From Streptomyces sp. NBC_01716 (GTDB lineage Bacteria > Actinomycetota > Actinomycetes > Streptomycetales > Streptomycetaceae), in the NCBI RefSeq assembly GCF_036248275.1, contig NZ_CP109181.1:7006001-7070000 (forward strand): DNA of 64,000 bases, read 5' to 3'. Below are positions 51,102 to 59,316 of this stretch, in pieces; the stretch's first letter is position 1; the number at the start of each line of letters is the position of its first letter. The notes beneath the pieces were generated by a model. That model was not told the origin of the DNA and did not search any database. It was given only the letters and a program-made list of their open reading frames with translations. The position numbers and the translations under genes are program-made.

Positions 51102-53339
51102 ATGCCGCCCACCGGCACCGCCCGCACCGCCCTGCGCGTCTGCCCCCTCTGCGAGGCCACCTGCGGACTGACCCTCACGATCGAGGGGACCACGGTCACC
51201 GGAGCGCGCGGCGACCACGACGACGTGTTCAGCAAGGGCTTCATCTGCCCCAAGGGCGCCTCCTTCGGAGAGCTCGACGCCGACCCCGACCGGCTGCGCA
51301 CCCCGCTGATACGCGAGAACGGCGAACTGAGGGAAGCGAGCTGGGACGAGGCGTTCGCCCTGATCGCCGCCCGGCTGCACCCCCTGATCGAGGAGCACGG
51401 AACCCATTCCGTCGGCGTCGTCCTCGGCAACCCCAACGTCCACACCATCGCCGGCACCCTCTATCCGCCCGTCCTGCTGGGCATGCTGCGCACCCGCAAC
51501 CTCTTCACCGCCTCCACCCTCGACCAGATGCCCAAGCACGTCTCGTCCGGCCTGCTCTTCGGCGACGCCTTCGCGATCCCCGTGCCCGACCTGGACAACA
51601 CCAGCCATCTGCTGCTCCTGGGCGCCAACCCGCTGGACTCCAACGGGAGTCTCTGCACCGCGCCCGACTTCCCCGGCAAGCTCAAGGCGCTGCGCGAGCG
51701 CGGCGGCACCCTCACCGTCGTCGACCCGCGCCGTACCCGCACCGCGCGCATCGCCGACCGGCACCTGGCGATCCGGCCGGGCACGGACGCGCTGCTGCTC
51801 GCCGCCCTCGTCCAGGTCCTCTTCGAGGAAGGGCTCACCGACCCCGGCGCGCTGGCCGGCCATCTCGAAGGGCTTGACGAACTCCGGGCGGCGGTAGGGG
51901 GCTTCACGCCCGAGGCCGTCGCGGCCGGCTGCGACCTGGACGCCGAGGAGATCCGTACCCTCGCGCGCGAACTCGCCGCCGCGCCCACCGCCGCCGTCTA
52001 CGGACGCATCGGAAGCTGCACCGTCGAGTACGGCACACTCACCAGCTGGCTCATCGACGTCCTCAACGCCGTCACCGGCAATCTCGACCGGCCGGGCGGC
52101 GCCCTCTTCCCGCTCTCCGCCACCGACCGCGCGCCCCGCCCGGCGGCACCCGGCAAGGGATTCACGCTCGGCCGCTGGGCCAGCAGGGTCGGCGGCCATC
52201 CGGAGGTGAGGGGCGAACTGCCCATCGCCGTCCTCGCGGAGGAGATCGAGACACCCGGCGACGAGCGGATCCGCGCGGTGATCGCCGTCGCGGCCAACCC
52301 CGCGCTCTCCGCGCCCGACGGCAGCCGCATCGAACGGGCCCTGGACAGCCTCGACTTCATGGTCAGCGTCGATCCGTACCTGAACGAGACCTCGCAGCAC
52401 GCGGACGTCGTACTGCCCCCGCCGCCGCCCTCCAGGAGCGCCCACTTCGACATCGTCTTCAACGGCTTCGCGGTACGCAACCAGGTCCGCTACAGCCCGC
52501 CCGCCATCCCTCTGGAAGCGGGCTCGATGGACGAGTGCGAGATCTTCGCGCGGCTCGCGCTCGCCGTGGGCGGGATGCACGGGGCCGACCCGTCGGCCGT
52601 CGACGACCAGGTGATCAGCCATACGCTCACAGAGGCGGTCGACGACCCGCTCTCACCCGTCCACGGACGCGACCCGAAAGAACTCGCCGCCGAACTCACC
52701 GGAACCGGCGGCCCCGAGCGCCGGCTCGACCTGATGCTGCGCCTGGGCCCGTACGGCGACGGCTTCGGTGCAGACCCGGCCGGACTCACCCTCGCGCGGG
52801 TCGCCGACCGGCCGCACGGCATCGACCTCGGGCCGCTGAAGCCCCGGATCCCCGGGATCCTCAAGACCCGCAGCGGACGCGTCGAACTGCTCCCCGAGCC
52901 GATCGCCGCCGACCTGCCCCGGCTGCGCGCCGCGCTCACCGGCGTCCCCGCGTCCCTGGTGCTCGTCGGGCGCCGTCATCTGCGCTCGAACAACAGCTGG
53001 ATGCACAACGTGCCCACGCTCAACGGCGGTTCGAACCGCTGCACCGTCCAGGTCCACCCCGCCGACGCCGAACGGCTCGGCCTCGCGGACGGCCGGCCGG
53101 CGCGTATCACCACCGAGGCGGGCGAGATCACGATCCCGGTGGAGATCACCGACACGGTCAGGGCCGGGGTCGTGAGTGTGCCGCACGGTTGGGGCCACGA
53201 CCGGCCGGGCACCCGGATGGCGGTGGCCCACGCGCGGCCGGGCGTCAACGTCAACCAACTGCTCGACGGCAGCCGCCGCGACCCGCTGTCGGGGACGTCG
53301 GTCCTCAACGGCTTCCCCGTCGAGCTGGCTCCCGCCTGA
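51102..53339 (+). CDS. Molybdopterin-dependent oxidoreductase
   Basis: 745 aa DMSO-reductase-family catalytic subunit. The N-terminal [4Fe-4S] site is Cys14-x2-Cys17-x3-Cys21 with Cys49 (CPKG). Molybdopterin-binding segments follow, including VGVVLGNPNVH, LLLLGANPLDSNG, VVDPRRTRTARIAD and the C-terminal molydopterin-dinucleotide domain (about 625-745: VPTLNGGSNRCTVQVHP). No Tat signal, so cytoplasmic. No electron-transfer or membrane subunit is adjacent, typical for the actinomycete single-subunit type. The substrate is unknown. Confidence 0.92.
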   Translation: MPPTGTARTALRVCPLCEATCGLTLTIEGTTVTGARGDHDDVFSKGFICPKGASFGELDADPDRLRTPLIRENGELREASWDEAFALIAARLHPLIEEHGTHSVGVVLGNPNVHTIAGTLYPPVLLGMLRTRNLFTASTLDQMPKHVSSGLLFGDAFAIPVPDLDNTSHLLLLGANPLDSNGSLCTAPDFPGKLKALRERGGTLTVVDPRRTRTARIADRHLAIRPGTDALLLAALVQVLFEEGLTDPGALAGHLEGLDELRAAVGGFTPEAVAAGCDLDAEEIRTLARELAAAPTAAVYGRIGSCTVEYGTLTSWLIDVLNAVTGNLDRPGGALFPLSATDRAPRPAAPGKGFTLGRWASRVGGHPEVRGELPIAVLAEEIETPGDERIRAVIAVAANPALSAPDGSRIERALDSLDFMVSVDPYLNETSQHADVVLPPPPPSRSAHFDIVFNGFAVRNQVRYSPPAIPLEAGSMDECEIFARLALAVGGMHGADPSAVDDQVISHTLTEAVDDPLSPVHGRDPKELAAELTGTGGPERRLDLMLRLGPYGDGFGADPAGLTLARVADRPHGIDLGPLKPRIPGILKTRSGRVELLPEPIAADLPRLRAALTGVPASLVLVGRRHLRSNNSWMHNVPTLNGGSNRCTVQVHPADAERLGLADGRPARITTEAGEITIPVEITDTVRAGVVSVPHGWGHDRPGTRMAVAHARPGVNVNQLLDGSRRDPLSGTSVLNGFPVELAPA

Positions 53340-53515
53340 CCAGCACTGACCAGCACCCTTTCGACCGGCGTCCGGAGCGGCACAGGTAGGGTCGAACGCA
53401 TGGCTGACCGGTTGGCGAGCGACGCCCCCGAGGGCATGGGCCCGCACACAGGACCCGGCACCGTCGCCCGCGCCCCGCGAGGAGTGCCGCGACCCTCACT
53501 GAGGCCGCACCCCTA
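53340..53515. other. Gap between oxidoreductase and repeat element
   Basis: 176 bases with a short open start at 53401 that has no ribosome site and runs into the repeat element. I see no gene. Confidence 0.4.
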
Positions 53516-53641
53516 GGGTCTGTCGTTTGGATGGCTCCGCCATGTCTCCCTCCTCCGCCTTGCGACCGCACGCACCAACGGAACATCAGCCGCTGCCGCG
53601 GCGGGCGCTCCCTGATCCGGCCTGATCCAAACGACAGGCCC
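53516..53641. mobile_element. MITE-like element A2 with 17-bp terminal inverted repeats
   Basis: 126 bases bounded by GGGTCTGTCGTTTGGAT (53516-53532) and ATCCAAACGACAGGCCC (53625-53641), reverse complements with one mismatch. The inside matches 1081-1155 and shares a core with element B (60683-60706). There is no coding capacity. It probably depends on a transposase elsewhere. It sits next to CTAG at the left end. Confidence 0.75.
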
Positions 53642-53678
53642 CAGGTCGTCGGCGACCCCCGGGTCCCTGGCGCCGGAA

Positions 53679-53695
53679 AACTAACGCCGCTAGTT
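53679..53695. promoter_or_regulatory. Operator upstream of aldehyde dehydrogenase
   Basis: AACTAACGCCGCTAGTT differs from the operator before the acyl-CoA dehydrogenase (8353-8369) at two of 17 positions. It lies 33 bases before the ATG, the same spacing as at the first gene. Confidence 0.75.
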
Positions 53696-53728
53696 TGGGT
53701 ACGCGGCAGTCCCCCGGGAGGAACAGCG

Positions 53729-55141
53729 ATGAAGGCACACGACAGCATGTACATAGGCGGCGAGTGGCGCCCCGCCGCCGGCCCCGACACCATCGCCGTC
53801 GTCAACCCGGCGACCGAGCAGGTCATCGCCGAAGTCCCGGCCGGCAGTGCCGAGGACATCGACGCCGCCGTACGTGCCGCGCGGGCCGCCTTCCCCGGCT
53901 GGGCCGCCACCCCGCCCGCCGAACGCGCGGCGCGCCTCGCTGCTTTGCGGGACGCGATGGCCGCCCGCAAGGACGAGATCGCCGGGACCGTCACCGCCGA
54001 ACTGGGCTCACCGGTACGGCTGTCGAGGGCGGTGCACGCCGCCTCGCCGGTCACCGTCGCCGGGTCGTACGCCGACCTCGCCGCCTCCTTCGCCTTCGAG
54101 GAGCGGATCGGCAACTCGACGGTGCTGATGGAGCCGGTGGGTGTCGTCGGGGCGATCACCCCCTGGAACTACCCGCTGCACCAGATCGTCGCCAAGGTCG
54201 CCCCCGCGCTGGCCGCCGGCTGCCCGATCGTGGTCAAGCCCGCCGAGGACACCCCGCTGACCGCGCGGCTCTTCGCCGAGGCCGTCCACGAGTCGGGGCT
54301 GCCCGCGGGGGTCGTCAACGTGGTCACCGGCATCGGCGCCGTCGCCGGGCAGGCGCTCGCCGCGCACGAGGACGTCGACCTGGTGTCCTTCACCGGGTCC
54401 ACCGCTGTCGGCCGCCGGATCGGCGCCACCGCCGGAGCGGCCGTCAAGCGGGTCGCGCTGGAGCTGGGCGGGAAGTCCGCGAACGTCATCCTGCCGAGCG
54501 CCGATCACGCCAGGGCCGTCAAGGCCGGGGTCGCCAACGTGATGACCAACTCCGGCCAGACGTGCAGCGCCTGGACCCGCATGCTCGTCCACGCCGACCG
54601 CTACGACGAAGCCGTCGATGCCGCCGTGGCCGCTGTCGCCTCGTACCGTCCCGGCGACCCGACGGACGAACTGTGCCGCCTGGGCCCCCTCGTCAACGCG
54701 GCCCAGCACGCCCGGGTGCGCGGCTATATCGCCAAAGGTGTCGCCGAAGGCGCCCGGCTGGTCGCGGGCGGAGCCCAACCGCCGCACGAGACCGGCTACT
54801 TCGTCGCCCCGACCGTCTTCGCAGACGTCACCCCGGAGATGACGATCGCGCAGGAGGAGATCTTCGGCCCCGTGCTGTCCATCCTGAAGTACGAGGACGA
54901 GGCAGACGCCCTGCGGATCGCCAACGGCACCGTCTACGGCCTCGCGGGCGCCGTGTGGGCGGGCGAGGAGAGCGAGGCCGTCGCCTTCGCCCGTCGGATG
55001 GACACCGGCCAGGTCGACATCAACGGCGGCCGGTTTAACCCCCTTGCCCCCTTCGGGGGTTACAAGCAGTCGGGCGTCGGCCGGGAATTCGGCCGGCACG
55101 GACTCGCCGAGTACCTCCAGACCAAGTCACTCCAGTTCTGA
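53729..55141 (+). CDS. Aldehyde dehydrogenase (NAD(P)-dependent)
   Basis: 470 aa. Coenzyme-binding TPWNYPLHQIVAKVAPALAAG and FTGSTAVGRRI, general base Glu245 (LELGGKSANV), catalytic Cys279 (NSGQTCSAW). It oxidises an aldehyde to the acid with NAD(P)+; the substrate range is unknown. GGGAGGAAC precedes the ATG. The shared operator suggests it works in the same catabolic response as the acyl-CoA dehydrogenase at 8403. Confidence 0.93.
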   Translation: MKAHDSMYIGGEWRPAAGPDTIAVVNPATEQVIAEVPAGSAEDIDAAVRAARAAFPGWAATPPAERAARLAALRDAMAARKDEIAGTVTAELGSPVRLSRAVHAASPVTVAGSYADLAASFAFEERIGNSTVLMEPVGVVGAITPWNYPLHQIVAKVAPALAAGCPIVVKPAEDTPLTARLFAEAVHESGLPAGVVNVVTGIGAVAGQALAAHEDVDLVSFTGSTAVGRRIGATAGAAVKRVALELGGKSANVILPSADHARAVKAGVANVMTNSGQTCSAWTRMLVHADRYDEAVDAAVAAVASYRPGDPTDELCRLGPLVNAAQHARVRGYIAKGVAEGARLVAGGAQPPHETGYFVAPTVFADVTPEMTIAQEEIFGPVLSILKYEDEADALRIANGTVYGLAGAVWAGEESEAVAFARRMDTGQVDINGGRFNPLAPFGGYKQSGVGREFGRHGLAEYLQTKSLQF

Positions 55142-55196
55142 CCCGGGAGAGAGGCCGGTTCGTCCCGGGCGCACCCGGCGCGTAACAGTTCGGCTG

Positions 55197-55964
55197 TCAC
55201 CGGAGTATTGCCGCCTCGATCCCGAGGAGTTCGGCGAAGACGCGCTCCCCGGTCGGTGTCACCCGCACCGCCCGCTCCGTACCGATGCGTACGCACCACT
55301 TCGACTCCATGGCGAGCCGGCACAGACCCGCCCCCGCCACCCCCGCCAAGTGGCGCCGGCGCTCCGTCCAGTCCAGACACGAGCTGACCACCGGGCGCCG
55401 GCCGGCGCCCGTCAGCGCGATTCCCCGCTCGCCGAACCACTGGGTGCCCTGCTCGGTGAGAGCGAAGCCCGCGTCCATGAGCAGCAGCCCGCGCCGTGCC
55501 ATGGCATCGGTGAGGGCCACCCCGAGCCGGCCCGCGAAGTGGTCGTAGCAGGTACGTCCCCGTGCCATGGCTCCGCTCGCCCCCGACGCGCGCACGATGT
55601 GCGGGCTGTCGCGGCCCGGCATGACGTGCGCGGCCAGCGACTCGACCAGTTCGGCGGTGGTCGCGTCGGCCAGCCGTACGTACCGGTGGCGCCCCTGCCG
55701 CTCCTCGGTGACCAGCCGGGCGGCGATCAGCTTCCCGATGTGCTCGCTGGCGGTGGACGCGGCGACACCCGCCTCCCGCGCCAGCTCGCCGGCCGTCCAG
55801 GCCCGCCCGTCCAGCAGCGACAGACAGAACACGGCCCGTGTCTCGTCGGCCAGCAGCGCGGCGAAGCCCGCGAGGAGCGAGCCGGGGGAGGCCGACGGGG
55901 CGGAGGGAAGCCCGAAGGAGTCGCCGTCGCCGGAGGCGGCGGTGGGCGCGGTGGTCTGCGGCAT
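55197..55964 (-). CDS. ArsR-like winged-helix regulator
   Basis: 255 aa. The HTH is at about 36-100 (LLADETRAVFCLSLLDGRAWTAGELAREAGVAASTASEHIGKLIAARLVTEE region); the rest is a helical domain with several Cys (around 150, 210, 225-240). No obvious metal cluster is seen. The first about 30 residues are Ser/Pro-rich; GGAGG lies only one base before ATG 55964, so the true start may differ. Convergent with the aldehyde dehydrogenase; its target is unknown. Confidence 0.82.
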   Translation of the reverse strand: MPQTTAPTAASGDGDSFGLPSAPSASPGSLLAGFAALLADETRAVFCLSLLDGRAWTAGELAREAGVAASTASEHIGKLIAARLVTEERQGRHRYVRLADATTAELVESLAAHVMPGRDSPHIVRASGASGAMARGRTCYDHFAGRLGVALTDAMARRGLLLMDAGFALTEQGTQWFGERGIALTGAGRRPVVSSCLDWTERRRHLAGVAGAGLCRLAMESKWCVRIGTERAVRVTPTGERVFAELLGIEAAILR

Positions 55965-55978
55965 GCCTCCAGGGTGCC

Positions 55979-56635
55979 TCAGATACGCTTCGGTGTGGCC
56001 CGAACTGTCTCGTACTGGGCGGCCAGCCCGTCGATCAGTGCCCTGAGTCCCGTCTCGAAGGCCCCCTCGTCCACCCGCTGCTGCCGCTCGGCCAGCAGAT
56101 GGGCCTGGCCGAGGTGCGGATAGTCGGCCGGGTCGTACGCCGTCTCGTCGTCCACGAAGCCCCGCGCGAACGAGCCGAGCGCCGAGCCCGTGATGAAGTA
56201 CCGCATCAGCGCCCCGATATGGGTGGCCTGGACCGGTGGCCACCCCGCCCGGACCATCGCGCCGAACACCGTGTCGGCCACCCGCAGCCCCGCCGGGCGG
56301 CGGCCGGGCCCCTGGGCCAGCACCGGCACGATGTGCGGGTGCGCGGTGAGGGCGGCGCGGTAGGAGACGGCGTAGTCGTGCAGCGCGGTGCGCCAGTCCC
56401 GTACGTCGTCCGCGTCGAACATCGACAGGTCGACCTGCGCGCTGACGGAGTCCGCGACGGCGTCCAGGATCTCGTCCTTGTTGCGGAAGTGGTTGTAGAG
56501 GGACGGCCCGCTGACCCCCAGCTCCGCGGCCAGCCGCCGGGTGGAGACGGCCCCGAGCCCCTCGGCGTCCACGAGCGCGCTCGCGGTCGCGACGATGCGG
56601 TCTCTGCTGAGCAGCGGCTTGCGGGGTCGGGCCAT
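55979..56635 (-). CDS. TetR-family regulator
   Basis: 218 aa. The HTH (about 10-55: IVATASALVDAEGLGAVSTRRLAAELGVSGPSLYNHF) is followed by a helical effector domain of the TetR_C type seen with tetracycline-like repressors. The start at 56635 was preferred to one three codons upstream. Head-to-head with another TetR gene at 56767 across 131 bases. Confidence 0.9.
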   Translation of the reverse strand: MARPRKPLLSRDRIVATASALVDAEGLGAVSTRRLAAELGVSGPSLYNHFRNKDEILDAVADSVSAQVDLSMFDADDVRDWRTALHDYAVSYRAALTAHPHIVPVLAQGPGRRPAGLRVADTVFGAMVRAGWPPVQATHIGALMRYFITGSALGSFARGFVDDETAYDPADYPHLGQAHLLAERQQRVDEGAFETGLRALIDGLAAQYETVRATPKRI

Positions 56636-56705
56636 GGCGCACATCGTATGGCTGTGGTCCCGGGTGCGGAGCGCCGCGGAGTGCGACGACAGTTCGACAA
56701 GCCCT

Positions 56706-56720
56706 AAGCGCTTGCTCAGC
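56706..56720. promoter_or_regulatory. 15-bp motif upstream of TetR gene
   Basis: AAGCGCTTGCTCAGC lies 46 bases before the TetR gene at 56767. The same 15 bases recur at 57950-57964 before the MaoC gene. The centre AAGCGCTT is palindromic, as in TetR operators. Confidence 0.75.
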
Positions 56721-56766
56721 TTCGGGGGTAGGGTGTGCGTTCTGCCGACCGGAAGGGGCGAGAGCG

Positions 56767-57417
56767 ATGCGTACGGCGGAACGGACGGCCGACGGCGAGG
56801 GCATGCCGTGGGGTGAGGTCACCCCCGAGGCGGCCAGAAGGCTGCTCGTCGCCGCCGTGGAGGCGTTCGCCGAACGCGGTTACCACGCCACCACCACCCG
56901 CGACATCGCGAGCCGCGCCGGGATGAGCCCCGCGGCGCTCTACATCCACTACAAGACCAAGGAAGAACTGCTCCACCGGATCAGCCGGATCGGCCACGAC
57001 AAGGCCCTGGAGATCCTCACCGCGGCCGCCGACCGTGAAGGCACCGCCGCCGAACGGCTCACCGAGGCGGTCCGCTCGTTCGTCGGCTGGCACGCGGCCC
57101 GCCACACCACGGCGCGCGTGGTCCAGTACGAACTCGACGCGCTCGCCGAGGAGCACCGCGCCGAGATCGTCCAACTGCGCAGGCGCAGCGACGGAGCCGT
57201 ACGCCGGATCCTCCAGGACGGCGTACGGGACGGGGAGTTCGACGTCCCGGACGTGCCGGGCACCACCCTGGCGGTGCTGTCGCTGTGCATCGACGTGTCG
57301 CGCTGGTTCAACGCGCGGGGGCGCCGGACGCCCGACGAGGTCGGTGCCCTCTACGCCGACCTCGTGCTCCGCATGGTGGTGGCACGCGACTCTCCGCCAC
57401 CGTCCGCCGGGAGTTGA
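56767..57417 (+). CDS. TetR-family regulator (acyl-CoA type by context)
   Basis: 216 aa. The HTH is at about 25-70 (LLVAAVEAFAERGYHATTTRDIASRAGMSPAALYIHY); a long helical ligand domain follows. It converges on the MaoC gene and shares the motif AAGCGCTTGCTCAGC with it, so it probably represses itself and MaoC, with an acyl-CoA as effector by analogy to KstR/FadR-type regulators. Confidence 0.9.
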   Translation: MRTAERTADGEGMPWGEVTPEAARRLLVAAVEAFAERGYHATTTRDIASRAGMSPAALYIHYKTKEELLHRISRIGHDKALEILTAAADREGTAAERLTEAVRSFVGWHAARHTTARVVQYELDALAEEHRAEIVQLRRRSDGAVRRILQDGVRDGEFDVPDVPGTTLAVLSLCIDVSRWFNARGRRTPDEVGALYADLVLRMVVARDSPPPSAGS

Positions 57418-57420
57418 GGG

Positions 57421-57882
57421 TCAGAAGTAGTAGCGGGAGACCGACTCCGCCACACACACCGGCTTCTCGGCGCCCTCGCGCTCCACCGTGACCAGGGCCG
57501 TGACCTGCACACCACCGCCCGCCTCGGCGACCTCCTTCAGCACGGCCGTCGCGCGCACCCGGGAGCCCGCGGGCAGGGGGGAGGGGAAACGCACCCTGTT
57601 GGCGCCGTAGTTGACGCCCATCGTCACGTTCTCGACGGTCAGGATCTGCGGAAAGAGGACCGGCAGGAGCGACAGCGTCAGATAGCCGTGCGCGATGGTC
57701 GAGCCGAACGGGCCCTTCGCCGCCGCCTCCGGGTCCACATGGATCCACTGGTGGTCACCGGTGGCGGCGGCGAAGAGATCGATCCGCTCCTGGTCGACCT
57801 CCAGCCAGTCGCTGTGTCCCAACTGCTCGCCGACGGCGGCGTGCAGTTCCGCTGCGGAAGTGAAGATCCTCGGCTCAGCCAT
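57421..57882 (-). CDS. MaoC-family (R)-specific enoyl-CoA hydratase-like
   Basis: 153 aa hot-dog protein. The catalytic pair Asp43 and His48 (TGDHQWIHVD) and the serine-containing AHGYLTLSLLP strand match (R)-specific enoyl-CoA hydratases. It hydrates an enoyl thioester in fatty-acid or branched acyl degradation. ATG 57882 was chosen for AGGGA about 9 nt upstream; an upstream frame would read through the operator at 57950. Confidence 0.92.
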   Translation of the reverse strand: MAEPRIFTSAAELHAAVGEQLGHSDWLEVDQERIDLFAAATGDHQWIHVDPEAAAKGPFGSTIAHGYLTLSLLPVLFPQILTVENVTMGVNYGANRVRFPSPLPAGSRVRATAVLKEVAEAGGGVQVTALVTVEREGAEKPVCVAESVSRYYF

Positions 57883-57949
57883 GTCTGTCGATCCCTGCCT
57901 CTCGGGCGCCGTCCGCAACGCCGTCTCCAGTGCCGTCCGCGCGGTGTCC

Positions 57950-57964
57950 AAGCGCTTGCTCAGC
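57950..57964. promoter_or_regulatory. 15-bp motif upstream of MaoC gene
   Basis: Exact repeat of the motif at 56706-56720, 68 bases before the MaoC start and between MaoC and soxR. Likely bound by the TetR protein encoded at 56767. Confidence 0.75.
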
Positions 57965-58010
57965 ATGGTTGGGGCTTCCGGTCCTGTCAACGCGTGACAC
58001 GGCGCCCCCG

Positions 58011-58026
58011 TAGGCTCGGTCGGGTG
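58011..58026 (+). promoter_or_regulatory. Possible leaderless promoter of soxR
   Basis: TAGGCT lies 7 bases before the GTG, and no ribosome site is seen. This is the geometry of leaderless transcripts, which are common in Streptomyces. Confidence 0.45.
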
Positions 58027-58494
58027 CCGCAGATTCCGGAGAAGATCCAAGAACTCACCGTCGGGCAGCTGTCAGCGCGCAGCGGCGCGGCGACGTCTGC
58101 CCTGCACTTCTACGAGACGAAGGGGCTGATCAGCAGCCGCAGGACCAGTGGCAACCAGCGCCGCTACAGCAGGGACATGCTCCGCCGTGTCGCCTTCGTG
58201 CGCGCGGCCCAGCGCGTGGGCATCCCGCTCGCCACCATCAGGGACGCGCTCGCGGAGCTTCCCGAGGGGCGTACGCCGAACCACGACGACTGGGCACGGC
58301 TCTCACAGGCGTGGCGCTCGGAACTCGACGAGCGCATCAGACAGCTCGGCCGGCTGCGCGACCATCTGACCGACTGCATCGGCTGTGGCTGTCTCTCGCT
58401 GGAGACCTGTGTCCTGTCCAACCCGGACGACCGGTTCGGTGACCGGATGACCGGTTCCCGGCTGCTGGCGGAGCGCAGGCGCGCGCCCAAGTAG
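58024..58494 (+). CDS. soxR: Redox-sensing activator SoxR (MerR family)
   Basis: 156 aa. The MerR HTH is at about 11-60 (LTVGQLSARSGAATSALHFYETKGLI); a dimerisation helix follows; the [2Fe-2S] ligands are Cys118, Cys121, Cys123 and Cys129 (CIGCGCLSLETC), the SoxR signature. In Streptomyces SoxR responds to redox-active antibiotics such as actinorhodin rather than superoxide. GTG start. Adjacent genes are not obvious SoxR targets. No SoxR box (CCTCAAG...CTTGAGG) was seen in the window. Confidence 0.95.
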   Translation: MPQIPEKIQELTVGQLSARSGAATSALHFYETKGLISSRRTSGNQRRYSRDMLRRVAFVRAAQRVGIPLATIRDALAELPEGRTPNHDDWARLSQAWRSELDERIRQLGRLRDHLTDCIGCGCLSLETCVLSNPDDRFGDRMTGSRLLAERRRAPK

Positions 58495-58530
58495 CCGCCG
58501 TGTCCCGGCCTGTCCCGCCACCACGGCGGG

Positions 58531-59142
58531 TCAGGCCACCGAGGCCAGCTCCCGCTGCCGTACGCGCTTCGCCCGCTCCATGGCCTCGGACGTGAGAACG
58601 GGCCGCGGCACGACAATGCCACAGCCCTTGCACACCGGTCCCGACCAGGGAGCCTGCGACAGATCCGGCCGCCAGACGATCCCCTTCTCCGCGCACACCG
58701 GGCACGCGCCGCCCGGTCCCGACTCCAGCCCGGCGATCAGCCGGCGCAGCACCTCGGCCAGCGGCTCCGTCGGATGCACGGCCGGGTCGTCGCAGCGCGC
58801 CACCCCGTTGCCGCCCCAGGTCCGGCGGTGCCAGTCGTCGAACGTGCCCGGTCTTCTCAGCCCGTCGTGCTTCTCGCGCTTACGGCGCTGGGCGAACTGG
58901 ACCTCGTAGGCCAGCCAGACGGCCCGCGCCTCTTCCAGTTCGTCGAGCGCGGCCATCAGCCGCGCCGGATCGGGAGCTCGGTCCTCCGGCTCGATGCCAT
59001 GCCGTTCGCAGAGGTGGTCCCAGGTGGCCCGATGTCCGTAAGGGGCGAATCGTTCAAGGCACTTACGCAGTGAATACCGGCGTAGTGCCAGATCACATCG
59101 CGGATCACGCACCTGTCTCGCGAGACTCCGGAATCCGGCCAT
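58531..59142 (-). CDS. Hypothetical protein with C-terminal zinc ribbon
   Basis: 203 aa. A basic helical N-terminal half is followed by a possible zinc ribbon, CPVC and CKGC about 26 residues apart, near the end. Several Trp residues lie in the middle. No enzyme motif. A DNA- or RNA-binding role is only suggested by the ribbon and charge. Unknown family. Confidence 0.75.
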   Translation of the reverse strand: MAGFRSLARQVRDPRCDLALRRYSLRKCLERFAPYGHRATWDHLCERHGIEPEDRAPDPARLMAALDELEEARAVWLAYEVQFAQRRKREKHDGLRRPGTFDDWHRRTWGGNGVARCDDPAVHPTEPLAEVLRRLIAGLESGPGGACPVCAEKGIVWRPDLSQAPWSGPVCKGCGIVVPRPVLTSEAMERAKRVRQRELASVA

Positions 59143-59316
59143 CGCCTGCCACCTCCGTCGGTTGCTGCATCGGCGTCATCCAATAGACGTACGCGTGCCC
59201 GATCCGGCTCCATCGAAAATCCGATGGCAGTCATCAGCCGGGTTTTCACCCTGAGGGCGCACGCCGGAGGTGGTCCGATTGACGGCGGGAGCCTGTCGTC
59301 CGGCTCAGGTTCAGGC

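Noticed and set aside
53305..54159. 284-codon minus-strand frame across the repeat and aldehyde dehydrogenase start
   Set aside because: Antisense to the dehydrogenase and reading through the MITE-like element; no ribosome site.
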